Of a stretch of 64,000 nucleotides of DNA, positions 11,415 to 20,614 are shown piece after piece. Position 1 is the stretch's first letter; every line of letters starts with the position of its first letter. The notes beneath the pieces are model-generated. The model made no database searches. It saw nothing but the letters and a program-made list of their open reading frames with translations, and was not told the DNA's origin. Both the position numbers and the translations under genes were made by a program. Source of the stretch: Symbiodinium natans (Eukaryota > Sar > Dinophyceae > Suessiales > Symbiodiniaceae); contig CAJNDS010000784.1 of assembly GCA_905221605.1 (NCBI GenBank), positions 1 through 64,000 on the forward strand, written 5' to 3'.

Positions 11415-11639
11415 CGAAGCACTTGCAAGTGTGCACAGGCAACTGCTGCAAGATGCCTCGGTCGGGGTTCTCAGCAGGGATCGGGCCTTGCGTCGGCACA
11501 CTCCCCAAAGCCCATGAAATGTGAAATCTTGCCACCCCCAAAGGCCCGGGCCCCAGTCTCAGGGTGGGAGGGGGATGGTGGGGGTGGGAGGGCCTGGTGG
11601 GCAGTGAAGGGCCGGTGATCTTTCGAGCGCCCCTGGCTG

Positions 11640-12316
11640 GTGCCCCGTGATGCGTGGCCCCATCGTGGCCCTGGGACCCCACCTCTGTGCGGCCTCGCGT
11701 GTCGCGGTCACCCCGGACCGCGTGACCCCGTGACCTCTCTGTGGCCCCACGTGTCACCGTGACCGTAACCCTGTGATGCCGTGACCCTCGTGCCGGGTGG
11801 CCCCCGTGACCCACGTGAGCCGCGTGACCAGTCACCCCCCTTATTCCGTGACTCCCGTGACCTCGTGACCTTGTGACCCCGTGACGCCCATGACCCCGTG
11901 ACCCCTGTGACCCACGTGAGCCCGTGACACCCGTCCCCATAACCCCCATCACCCCGTGACCCCCCCGTGCCCCCCCGTAACCTTGTGACGCCGTGACCGG
12001 TGTGACCCATAACCCCCGTGACCCATAACCCCCCCGTGCCCCCGTAACCCCGTAACCCGTGACCCCCTGTGCCCCCCGTAACCCCGTAACCCCGTGACCC
12101 CCGTGCCCCCCGTAACCCCCCTGACCCCGTGAACCCGTGCCACCCTGTAACCCCGTGACTCCGTGACCCCCCATGCCCCCCCGTAACCCCGTAACCCCGT
12201 GACCCCCCGTAACCCCGTAACCCCGTGACCCCCCATAACCCCCCCGTGCCGCCCGTAACCCCGTAACCCCGTCAATTCTGTGCCCCCCGTAACCCCCGTA
12301 ACCCCGTGACCCCCCC
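11640..12316. repeat. Minisatellite, GTAACCCCGTGACC units
   Basis: Some 50 degenerate units of 7-16 bp built from CCCCGTAA and CCCCGTGA words. Its minus strand happens to stay open as a Gly-rich collagen-like frame (VTGLRGYGG...), which is a by-product of the repeat and not annotated as a gene. Confidence 0.95.
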
Positions 12317-12349
12317 CGATGCACCGGTGCTCAAAATCCCGGCTCGAAA

Positions 12350-12912
12350 GGGTCACGGGGTTACGGGGTTACAGGGTTACGGGGGGCACGGGTTCACGGG
12401 GTTACGCTTCCACATCCCGGCTCGAAAGGGTCACGGGGTTACGGGGTTACGCTTCCCCATCCCGGCTCGAAAGGGTCACGAGGTTACGGGGTTACGCTTC
12501 CACATCCCGGCTCGGAAAGGGTCACGGGGTTACGGGGTTACGCTTCCCCATCCCGGCTCGAAAGGGTCACGAGGTTACGGGGTGACGCTTCCCCATCCCG
12601 GCTCGAAAGGGTCATGGGGTTACGGGGTTACGCTTCGCCATCTCGAAAGGGTCACGAGGTTACGGGGTGACGCTTCCCCATCCCGGCTCGAAAGGGTCGG
12701 GGTTAGGGGTTACGCTTCCCATCCCGGCTCGAAAGGGTCACGGGGTTGCGGGGTTACGCTTCCCATCCCGGCTCGAAGGGGTCACGGGGTTGCGGGGTTA
12801 CGCTTCCCCATCTCGAAAGGGTCACGAGGTTACGGGGTGACGCTTCCCATCCCGGCTCGAAAGGGTCACGGGGTTACGGGGTTACGCTTCCCCATCCCGG
12901 CTCGAAGGTTAC
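12350..12912. repeat. Minisatellite, 45-57-bp units, mirror of the preceding array
   Basis: About twelve units of GGCTCGAAAGGGTCACGGGG, then TTACGGGGTTACGCTTCC, then CCATCCC. The core GGTCACGGGGTTACGG is the reverse complement of the words in 11640-12316, so the two arrays face each other across a 33-bp spacer. Several units have lost the GGTTACGG part. Confidence 0.95.
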
Positions 12913-13039
12913 GCTTCCCAGTCCACCCAGAGAAACAGCACAGCCACTCCCGAGGTGCGCAGGACAATCAGCCGAAACACACCCTAAACCCTGCCTGCCG
13001 ATGTGCTCGAAGATGTTGAAGAGGATGGCAAAGAGCACC

Positions 13040-13186
13040 TGGGCCGCGAGAGGGGGCCCGGGGTTCCCGGAGAGGCAGGGGAGACGCAGGGCACTGTAGA
13101 GCTACAGGGGAAGGGGAGGAAGGGCAGCACAGGGCACTCCTGGGCGCACACTGACCAGACCTCGCTGCCTCGGAGCCCCTTGCCTA
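13040..13186. repeat. Direct repeat, copy 1 (GGGCCCGGGGTTCCCGG block)
   Basis: About 145 bp that recurs with small indels at 13935-14056. The block runs from GGGCCCGGGGTTCCCGGA through CAGGGCACTGTAGAGCTACA to CCTCGCTGCCTCGGAGCCC. Shorter pieces recur at 14108-14155 and 14214-14240. Confidence 0.9.
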
Positions 13187-13206
13187 CCAACTTAAACCCT
13201 AAACCT

Positions 13207-13455
13207 TGAACCTCTGCGGCGTCAGGCTCGGGAAAGCGGGGCGTGACTTGTGACTTCTGGGTGTCGGGCTCGGGAAACACTGGCGTGACTTTTGGGCGTC
13301 GGCCTCGAGAAAGCAGGGCGTGACTTGTGACTTTTGGGCGTCGGCCTCGGGAAAGCGGGGCGTGACTTGTGACTTCTGGGTGTCGGGCTCGGGAAACACG
13401 GGCGTGACTTGTGACTTTTGGGCCTCGGCGGGACAAAGAAGGGCGTGACCTCTGG
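13207..13455. repeat. Minisatellite, GGGCGTGACTTGTGACTTTTGGG units
   Basis: Five to six units of 35-50 bp alternating GGGCGTGACTTGTGACTT with GTCGGCCTCGGGAAAGC. They face an oppositely oriented array at 13555-13815. Confidence 0.92.
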
Positions 13456-13554
13456 GCTGCGGCGTAAAAGCTCTTCAACTCCACTTGCCTCCGAAACCCG
13501 CTAAAACAAGGCACGCCTCAATTCCAGGCAAGTCGCCACCCGAGCCCCCGAACC

Positions 13555-13815
13555 CCAAAAGTCACGCCCCTCCCCCCCGGCCCAAAACCCAAAAAGTCAC
13601 GCCTCAATTTCCGGCCCAGGCCCCCAAAAGTCACAAGTCACGGCCCCTTCTCCCGGCCCAAACCCCCAAAGGTCACAAGTCACGCCCCTCCCCCCCGGCC
13701 CAAACCCCAAAAAGTCACGCCTCAATTCCCGGCCCAGGCCTCCCGGCCCAGGCCCCCCAAAAAGTCACAAGTCACGCCCCTCCCCTCAAGCCCCAAAACC
13801 CAACAGTCACGCCCT
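13555..13815. repeat. Minisatellite, mirror array AGTCACAAGTCACGCCCC
   Basis: Six or so units of CCCAAAAGTCACAAGTCACG plus CCCCTCCCCCCGGCCCAAAC, the reverse complement of the 13207-13455 core. With the 100-bp centre this is a second large imperfect palindrome. Confidence 0.92.
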
Positions 13816-13934
13816 CCCGCTTCCCCGACCCCGAACCCCAAAAAAACCACCCCTTCGGTCCAAAATCCAAAACTGCGGCCCCGTCTACCATGAAGGTGTC
13901 GAAGAAGCAGGCGACACCACGGCGAGGACCTGAA

Positions 13935-14056
13935 AGCAAGAAAAGGGCCCGGGGTTCCCGGAAGAGGTGGGGGAGACGCAGGGCACTGTAGAGCTACAAC
14001 GGGAGGGCAGGGCACTCCTGGGCGCACACTGACCAGACCTCGCTGCCTCGGAGCCC
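13935..14056. repeat. Direct repeat, copy 2
   Basis: Second copy of the 13040-13186 block in the same orientation. It is shorter by about 25 bp (one AGGGGAAGGGGAGGAAGG-like stretch is missing). Confidence 0.9.
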
Positions 14057-14381
14057 ACAAGCCTGCAACCCGAAACTCTACCGACCCTGAAGCCTCTGCG
14101 GATCACAGGAGGGGCCCGGGGTTCCCGGGAGGAGGAAGGCGCAGGGCACTCAGACGACCTCACCTGCCAACCCTAAACCCTGAAGCCTTGCAGCACAGCG
14201 ACGCACAACACTTCCAGACCTCGCTGCCTCAGAACCCCCAACCACCTTCCCAAACAACCCCTGAACCTCTGTAGCGCCCGGCGTTCGGTCCTGTGTCAGG
14301 ACCCTGTGCGCTGTCTTCCTTAGACGTGTTGCTGGCAATGCCTGCTGCTGTTGCGATCACGCCATAGGTGCTAGTTGGCAT
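14057..14381. other. No gene seen; left flank of viral element
   Basis: Pieces of the 13-kb direct repeat and otherwise unremarkable sequence. No terminal inverted repeat matching the right side of the viral element was found here by eye. Confidence 0.5.
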
Positions 14382-17216
14382 ATGATTAGGACTAGGACGG
14401 TACAGCTGTACTGCGGCGACGAAATCCTAGAGTCCGCCTTCGAACAGCGGCCGGACAAGCTTTGCGTCCCTCGGCAGCTCGCGGAGTTGATGCGGCTGCC
14501 GCTGCAGGAGGTGCTTTCGGACTTCGACGCCATCTGCACAAAAAAACGTGGCGGGAGCAGGGCATCACCCCCCGAGAGATCCGGGAATTCTGCCTTTGGC
14601 GCCAGGCCCCGATGTTCTACGTGGACTGCCAGGGCCGCCTGCTGGACAAGTACGAGCCTACCGTCAAGGAGCAGCGGGCCGTGGCCTTCACGAGCTGGAA
14701 CGGCCACGCCTTCTTCTACAAGTCCGCCCGCACCGTCGCGAAGTGCGAGCCGACTGGGGAGCGGGCCAGGTACCGGGGCGACAGGAAGCCGAGCGAAGCA
14801 TCGGGAACTTGGCGTTGGCCAGGGCGTTCTTGCGGCACCGAACCACGTCGACCCCGTGGCAGATCCGGTCCGGTTTGTGGCTGTTGAGGTGGAAGACCAG
14901 CGGGGGGAGCCGGGGCGACTCCACGTAGGCCTTGTAGGCCCGCCGGCTGAAGCGGGATTCGAGCGTCGTGGGGTGGGAGAACTCCAGGGCTGTTTTGTTC
15001 CGGTGACACTCGAGGCACAGGGCCTGGAGGGTTTGGGCCTGAGCGGAATAGGACTGGTGCACGGGGACGACGTGGTCCAGCTCGCAGGTCGTCCTGTCGA
15101 TGGGGGCCGCGCAGAGCTTGCACAGGTGGTCCTGCTCGGCGAGGACGGCCTCCCGCGATCCGGGCGGATCCCGCCGCGCCTTGAGGAGGTGGAGGAAGAC
15201 CTCGCTCGCCGCGCCCGCGAGGCGCTGGCCCCGGTAGGGGAGCCTCAGCCGCCCCATCCAGGCCTCCAGCACCTCCGCGTCCTCGTCGAGATTGGAGATC
15301 ACGCAGTCCCCGCCGCCGCGGACGCGGAGGCGCAGGCAGCGCCACTCCGAGAGGCTGCGCATGACCACCTTCGGGCAGTGGCCCTCGGCCAGCAGCTCGC
15401 CCCGGACCCGCGCCAGGTCCTCGGAGTAGAAGTGGCCGCTCGCGACCTCGCCCTCCCACTCCCGCCACTCCTTGAACTCGGGGCTGCCCCAAGGACAACG
15501 TCGAGCCGGCCCGCAAGGGCCACCTGGCGGACCTCACCTACGTGGAGCTGAAGCAGGACAGGCGGTGCGCGGTCCTCCCGCGGCTCCCGTACGTGGGCCG
15601 TGGGTGGTACGCCAAGCCGGCGGCGGCCTACATGCTGGAAAGGGGCATCGCGACCTGGGCCGACTTCGCCTGGAGCCTGGACGACACGGCGCACGTGGAC
15701 CAGGAGTCCGTGGCCCAGGCCCTGCAGCAAATGGAGGAGGCGTGGCCCGAGGGCGAGGAGCACTACGCCAAGCTGTCGGTCAACGCCCTCATCGGCCTCT
15801 GGGCGCGCAACATGGACCTGATCCACACGATGCGCACCAGCAACCACGAGTACGACGGCTCCGGGTGCCAGTACCGGGAGCTCTTCGTGGACACCGCCGG
15901 GGGGATGCACCGGGACCACATCTACGTCACGCAGCTGCTGTCCAACAAGAGCTGCCGGCCGATTCACGACTTCGTCATGTCCTCGGAGTACGTCGCGGTC
16001 GCCCGGATCCGGGACGCCCTGGCGACGGTGCCGCCCAAGTACCTCAAGGCCATCAAAACCGACTGCGTGGTCTTCCAGCACCTGCCCAAGAAATACCAGC
16101 CCTTGTTGGACGGCCTCGTCCGCAAGAAGCACCCCGACGGCACGCCCGTGTACCGGTGCGAGGAGGTCAAGGCCCTCGAGGGCCAGTACCGGAACCCGTG
16201 CATCGAAGCGGAGCCCGTGAGCAGCCCGTCCGACTGGAAGCTCGCGGAGGACCCGGTGCTCCACTGCCTCGAGGGCGAGAGCCTGCTGCTGACCGGCTAC
16301 CCCGGCACCGGCAAGACTCACCTGGCCCGCCAGATCGTGACCCGCCTCCGGGAGGAGGGGTTCCGGGTCAAGATCATCACGAAGACCCACTCCTCCGTGC
16401 AGAACTTCGGCATGCAGGCGGAGACGGCCGACCACTGGGTGCGGAGCAGCATCCGGAACGGGTACTGCAACGTGGACTGGCTCGTCGTGGAGGAGATCAC
16501 GATGCTCGACACCGGGCTCTGGAGCGACATCGCCTGCCTCTCCATGAACCGCCAGGTCAACTTCCTGCTGCTCGGCGACTTCCGACAGTTCCCGGCGGTG
16601 ATGGACAACTTCGCCGGCGCTCAGGTCATCCGAGAGCTGAAAACCTGCCAGCTGCTCCACGACCTCACCCGCGGCTGGCACCACCAGCTCACGGAAAACA
16701 GAAGGAGCGACCCCGGCATCTTCGACTTCCTCCCATAACTCCGGGTCGAGGAGGCCCAGGAGCAGCCCCTACCCGAGGCCCTCCGGGTAGCCCAGGAGAG
16801 GTTCCCGAAAAGGGGCGAGCCGGATGTCAGCCTCCCACGCCCACCGCATCAGGATCAACGCCCGGGACAACCGTCGCCTGGCCCTGCCGGAAGCTGTGAC
16901 AATTGAGTACACCGGCACTGGCCCGACGACCACCAACATGCCGCAGACCATGCGGGTCTGGCCCGGCCTGAAGCTCATCGGGGCCGGCGGCCGCGTCACC
17001 AAGGGCATCTACGTGCATGTGGCCGAAGTGGGCCCCGAGAAGATCGTCTTGGACGGCGGCGACTCCTTCACCCACGCCGCCCTCCTGAAACACACAGGCC
17101 TGACGCTCGAAGGGCGGGTCTTCCTGTGCGACACCGAGAGCCCGCACTTCACCCTCAAGCACCTCTATGTGGGGAGCAGCAGGGCCACCAGCAGCGGCTT
17201 GTTGAGCGTGCTCTAG
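14382..17216 (+). pseudogene. Family-B DNA polymerase / HNH / SF1 helicase fusion, broken
   Basis: The viral replication enzyme. The N-terminal part (14382-14790) changes frame at an A7 run near 14540. The next part (14790-15485) is inverted and carries an HNH motif. From 15490 the plus-strand frame resumes. Polymerase motif B appears as KLSVNALIGLW (15769-15801; family pattern Kx3NSxYG). Motif C appears as IKTDCVVF (16051-16074; usually DTDS). The frame then continues without interruption into an SF1/Pif1-like helicase: Walker A GYPGTGKTH (about 16292), Walker B LVVEEITML, motif III GDFRQFPAV (about 16575). An in-frame TAA at 16736 and a frameshift near 16820 precede the helicase C-terminus, which ends with motif-VI-like YVGSSRAT. 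Around GLTLEGRV the usual motif V sequence is shortened. Gene order and motifs are seen directly; the ancestral fusion is inference from frame continuity. Confidence 0.8.
14790..15485 (-). pseudogene. Inverted polymerase segment with HNH nuclease motif
   Basis: This segment reads open only on the minus strand, from PEFKEWREWEGEVASGHFYS to VDVVRCRKNALANAKFP. It contains two CxxC pairs around ELDHVVPVH (CKLC at about 15110-15125, CLECHRNK at about 14990-15015), the zinc-bound HNH (McrA-type) nuclease motif. After it comes KPDRICHGVDVVRCRKNAL, which probably holds polymerase motif A. The plus-strand frame stops making sense at 14790 and resumes with KDNVEPARKGHLADLTYVEL at 15487. Flipping this block would restore one continuous gene, so I read it as an internal inversion rather than a separate gene. 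Confidence 0.7.
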
Positions 17217-17773
17217 AAGAAGGGGCACCGGAGGGCCGGGGCCTCAGCCTCCCTGAGCTGCAGGTCCGTCACTTCGAGCAGGAGCCCGCACTGACCCGAC
17301 ATTAGCCAGACCTGGCGCAAATCTGCGCGCACCTTGCACGCCCGATTGGCCAGGTCGCCGGGGTCCTCCAGCGGCTGCTGGTCGGCGTCCCAGAAGTGGA
17401 CTCGGGACAAATCGACCTTGAGCTTGATGAAGCTGTTCCCGCGGGAGGAGGTCTTGAGGCAGGACACGAAGCGACCCTCCACGTCCGACGCGGTGAGGTA
17501 GCGGCCGAAGATTTTAGAGTCGTGGAGGCATCGCTGGGTCAGCTGGCCCTTGATGTCCTTCTCGATCGCCTCCAGGTCTGCCTTGGCGGCCTCGTTCTGC
17601 TCGAGACACAGGGGGAGTCGCCGGGCTTCCGTTTGGCTGCCGTAGGGGCTGGGGTGCCACAAGATGCGCAGCCACTCGCGGGACCGCCAGGCCTCCGCGC
17701 ACACCGGGAAGAACTTGCCGCCACGCTGATTGGTCGTAAGCTCACCGAGCTTGAGTACCGTTTTGGGCTCCAT
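17213..17773 (-). CDS. Unknown viral protein, possibly ssDNA-binding, 186 aa
   Basis: This is the only intact minus-strand gene of the viral block. Its stop overlaps the helicase stop, and its start lies about 115 bp from the methyltransferase start. The C-terminal half alternates short beta-strand-like segments (FIKLKVDLSRVHFWDA, RQVWLMSGQCGLLLEVTDLQ). Ending on an aromatic/Gly strand followed by a hydrophobic strand recalls OB-fold single-strand-binding proteins of DNA viruses. No Cys/His cluster or membrane helix. Function is a guess; being viral and expressed is supported by the intact frame among damaged neighbours. Confidence 0.6.
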   Translation of the reverse strand: MEPKTVLKLGELTTNQRGGKFFPVCAEAWRSREWLRILWHPSPYGSQTEARRLPLCLEQNEAAKADLEAIEKDIKGQLTQRCLHDSKIFGRYLTASDVEGRFVSCLKTSSRGNSFIKLKVDLSRVHFWDADQQPLEDPGDLANRACKVRADLRQVWLMSGQCGLLLEVTDLQLREAEAPALRCPFF

Positions 17774-17888
17774 CGCTCCCTTTTTTTCCCGACAAGAAAA
17801 AAAATGCCGGCCACCGTCTCCACCGTGGAGTGCGTGGGGGTGGCCCTGCTCCTGCTGGTGCTGTGGGCATTTTCTTACCCTTCATCAA

Positions 17889-18516
17889 ATGAGACTCCTG
17901 GAGCTGTTCAGCGGCACAGGGTCGGTCGGCCGTGCCTTCGAGGCCCGTGGCTGGCAGGTAACGAGTCTTGACAGCAACCCGAAGGCCCGCCCGACCATCT
18001 GCTGCGACATCCTGCAGTGGGACTACAAGGCCCTCGAGCCCGGGCACTTCGACATGGTCTGGGCCTCGCCCTGCTGCACCGAGTTCAGCATCGCCCTCAA
18101 GAAGCGCCCCCGCAACCTGCCGGTCGGGGACGCCCTGGTGCTCAAGACGCTGAAGCCCAAGTGGTGGGCCATCGAGAACCCCAGCACCGGGCGCCTCAAA
18201 ACCCGCCCCTACATGCAGGGGCTGCACATGGACCGGGTCACGTACTGCAAGTACGGCTTCCGCTACAAGAAGCCCACGGCCGTGGCACAAGCTGCCCTGG
18301 ACCCCCTCCCAGGGCCCCTGCCGCAAGGGCGATCGCTGCGAGGCCTTCCAAGGAACTCGTCACCCAGAGGCCGCGCAGCGAGGGCCCACCAAGGGGCGGC
18401 AGGGGAGCAACTCGCGGGACCAGCTCTACTCCATCCCGCCTGCGCTGTGCGACGAGATCGCCGCGAGCGCAACGCTAGGGGTAAATGGGGAAGGTGCGTC
18501 TCTTCAAGACGCCTGA
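17889..18516 (+). pseudogene. C5 cytosine DNA methyltransferase, one frameshift
   Basis: The start ATG at 17889 gives MRLLELFSGTGSVGRAF, the AdoMet-binding motif I of DNA cytosine-C5 methyltransferases. DMVWASPCCTEFS is motif IV with the catalytic Pro-Cys. WAIENPSTGRL is motif VI (ENV type). The frame is lost at 18283; one base over, WHKLPWTP continues to a C-x5-C/H-rich tail (GPCRKGDRCEAFQGTRH) that may bind zinc. The stop is at 18514-18516, inside the next gene. At about 205 residues it is shorter than bacterial enzymes and lacks an obvious target-recognition domain. It probably methylated viral DNA. The PCC in place of the usual PCQ is seen directly. Confidence 0.85.
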
Positions 18517-19306
18517 GTACTCCGTCAAGCAGCCGCCGGACCCCGTGGTCTGCAAGCCCCCCGCCAACGGGATCCTGTGCGCCCCGTCGGCTTCCGGGAA
18601 GACGGTGCTCCTGGTGAGCATGATTTTGGAGCAATACAGGGGCTGCTTCGAGCGCATCTACATCTTCTCGCCCTCGGTGGAGGTCGATTCCGCCTGGCAG
18701 CCTGTCAAGGATTACATCCGGGACGAGCTGGGGGTCAACACCGACCGGGAGCAGTGCTGGTGGGAGGACTGGGACGAGGGGGCGCTGCGGAAGATCATTG
18801 CAGACCAGAAGCGCATCACCCAGAAGAGCAAGGAGCTGGGCCTCAAAAAGCTCTACCAAGTATTGATAGTTTTGGACGATCATGCCGACAATCCAGCCGT
18901 GCACCGCAAGACGGGCGACGGGGTCCTGGACACACTGTTCATCAGGGGTAGACATTTCTGCATAAACACCTGGGTGTCCACCCAGAAATTGCGGCTCATG
19001 AGCTCGGCCGTGCGGGTCAATGTGATGTTCTATTGCGTCTTCCGGCTGCGAAATCAGCTCGAGTTGGATGCTTTGGTGGAGGAACTCTCGGCCATGCTGC
19101 CGAAGGAAACCCTGTACTCGATGTACGAAGAGGCCACGAGAGAGCCCTACAGTTTCTGGTTCGTCAATCTGCGAGCTCCCAAGGAAGACATGTTTTGGGT
19201 GCAATTCGACCGTAAGTTTTTGCTGAATGGGGACGATCCTCAGCCAGATAGTGGGCAAGCTGCTGGGGGGAGGGCCCATGTGCGAGAGCGAGTGCAGCAA
19301 CATTAG
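18485..19306 (+). CDS. DNA-packaging ATPase, A32/FtsK-HerA type
   Basis: 273 codons, open throughout. Walker A is APSASGKT (residues 33-40) and Walker B is LIVLDDHAD (about 128-135) with the DD acid pair. The overall layout (short N-terminus, Walker A near residue 35, about 95 residues to Walker B) matches the genome-packaging ATPases of Polintons, virophages and NCLDVs. These drive DNA into capsids. The start overlaps the end of the methyltransferase frame by 32 bp, and the end overlaps the next start by 80 bp, as in a compact viral gene run. The last 20 residues are Gly/Arg-rich and may come from a late frameshift. Confidence 0.9.
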   Translation: MGKVRLFKTPEYSVKQPPDPVVCKPPANGILCAPSASGKTVLLVSMILEQYRGCFERIYIFSPSVEVDSAWQPVKDYIRDELGVNTDREQCWWEDWDEGALRKIIADQKRITQKSKELGLKKLYQVLIVLDDHADNPAVHRKTGDGVLDTLFIRGRHFCINTWVSTQKLRLMSSAVRVNVMFYCVFRLRNQLELDALVEELSAMLPKETLYSMYEEATREPYSFWFVNLRAPKEDMFWVQFDRKFLLNGDDPQPDSGQAAGGRAHVRERVQQH

Positions 19307-19445
19307 GTGCTGCAGCAGCACGCAGACCATCTACGACCCGAGCCGGTGGCCCCCACCGGACAGGTCCCGGCAGGTCTCCGACGAGTCCACCGCCAGCGAC
19401 TTCTCCGCCCGCCCCGCACGGTTTTTCAGGCGCAAAAGAAAGCTC
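19227..19445 (+). CDS. Small protein with N-myristoylation-type start
   Basis: MGTILSQIVGKLLGGG fits the MGxxxS/T consensus for N-myristoylation followed by an amphipathic helix. After it come a Cys cluster (CESECSNIRCC) and a basic end (RRKRK). It starts inside the ATPase gene and has no stop of its own before the penton start at 19446, because the frame runs through. A short membrane-active or capsid-associated protein is plausible in this position. The function is unknown. Confidence 0.5.
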
Positions 19446-20171
19446 ATGACCTCCATCTACGTGGACTCGCGCCTGCGCACGCAGGGCACAGACAGCAGCT
19501 TCTCGTTCGACATCGGCGAGTCGGTGCACATCCAGAGCGGGGCCAAGCTGGCCGTCTACAAGGTGCGCATCGCCGACGCTTTTCTGAGCACCGACCGCGG
19601 GACGAGGTGGCCGGCACCCTGCACTACGCCGAGCTGCCTGTCGGCGCATACACGGGGCCGAGGCTTGCGGCTGGATCAGCTCCAACTTCGCCGCGGCCAC
19701 GCACACAGCCGAAACAAATGAGCTGGACGTCACCTACGACGGCGTGCGCCTGATCCTGAACGACGCCGAGCTCCGGCAGCGCTTCCCGGGCACGGGCTCC
19801 TACCCGCCGGGCGCCTCGCCCAGCAAGCCCCTGAGCATCAATCATCTTTTGGAGCTACCTCACGGGCTCCGTGCAGCGCTTCGTCTTCGTCACGATGAAT
19901 CCGTTCTCAGAGCTGTACTTGCGCTGCCCTTCGCTGGCCAACGGGGAAACCACGGTCGGCCCGCTGGGGCACGACATCTTGTGCAAGATCGTGGTGTCCA
20001 AGGGCGTGGGCCACGTCATGGAGACCGAAACCTCAGGGCCACTGGGTGAACCTGCACGGGCCTATCTCGCTGAGGCATTTGCGCTTCAAGCTCACCGACT
20101 ACCAGGGCAATGTGGTGGACACCAGAGGCACCAGCGTGTCCTTCCTGATCTTCTTGGACACCGAACGATGA
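19446..20171 (+). pseudogene. Penton-like minor capsid protein, several frameshifts
   Basis: The start MTSIYVDSRLRTQGTDSSF is the typical opening of single-jelly-roll penton (minor capsid) proteins of Polinton-like viruses. The end ISLRHLRFKLTDYQGNVVDT, RGTSVSFLIFLD is their conserved last two strands. Between them the meaningful frame changes near 19600, 19675, 19850 and 20035, so the gene is dead. Expected role: pentameric vertex protein of an icosahedral capsid with a double-jelly-roll major capsid protein. About 240 residues when joined, the usual length. Identification rests on both ends matching in the right order and position before the capsid gene. Confidence 0.75.
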
Positions 20172-20189
20172 AAATGTTTTTTAGATTAA

Positions 20190-20612
20190 ATGGCTGAGGA
20201 AGATGCACCCGCTCCTGTGGCCGCCGAGCCTCCCATGGCCGAGCCTCCCGTGGCCCCCGAGCCCGCCCAGCCGGCGAAGCCTGTGGTGGCCGAACCCCCT
20301 GCGCAGCCGGTCCCTGAGCCGACCGAGGCTCCTCAAGAAGCGCCGCAGCCCAAAAGGCGAGGCCGACCCCCAGGCTCGAAGAACAAGCCGAAGCCGCCCC
20401 CGACGGTGGCCGTGGCGGAGCTTCCGAAGCCTCCTCAGCCGGTTGAGCCGCCGCAGCCGGAGCCCCAGCAACAGCCCCCGCAACACCCGCAACAGCCCGT
20501 GCCCCCTGAGCGGCCTTCGGGCATGACGCCCTCGGAGGCCCGCCAGGCCCGGCAGCTCTCCCGCGCCGACCGCTTCCACGAGCTCCTTCTCCGCAATTCC
20601 ATGGATATCTAA
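20190..20612 (+). CDS. Pro-rich AT-hook protein, 140 aa
   Basis: Two-thirds Pro/Ala/Glu repeats around a central AT-hook, KRRGRPPGSKNKPK (residues about 52-65). The GRP core inserts into the minor groove of AT-rich DNA. The C-terminus (TPSEARQARQLSRADRFHEL) is helical. It lies 18 bp after the penton stop and 2 bp before the next gene. It could condense or tether viral DNA. The AT-hook is certain; the role is inference. Confidence 0.75.
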   Translation: MAEEDAPAPVAAEPPMAEPPVAPEPAQPAKPVVAEPPAQPVPEPTEAPQEAPQPKRRGRPPGSKNKPKPPPTVAVAELPKPPQPVEPPQPEPQQQPPQHPQQPVPPERPSGMTPSEARQARQLSRADRFHELLLRNSMDI

Positions 20613-20614
20613 AG

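Noticed and set aside
11407-12324. Long Gly-rich collagen-like minus-strand reading frame
   Set aside because: It is the translation of the GTAACCCCGTGACC minisatellite; open in several frames and without non-repeat coding sequence.
12306-13019. Plus-strand frame of 237 codons
   Set aside because: Also a by-product of the tandem repeat; the peptide repeats with the DNA unit and has no motif.
14790-15485. Free-standing HNH homing endonuclease inserted in the polymerase
   Set aside because: The inverted block also holds polymerase sequence on both sides of the HNH motif, so inversion of part of the gene explains it better than insertion of a homing gene.
15299-16684. 461-codon minus-strand frame opposite the polymerase-helicase
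   Set aside because: Shadow of a very GC-rich gene. The plus strand has polymerase and helicase motifs; the minus frame has none.
15472-16899. 475-codon plus-strand frame in another phase
   Set aside because: Pro/Arg/Gly-rich shadow of the polymerase-helicase frame.
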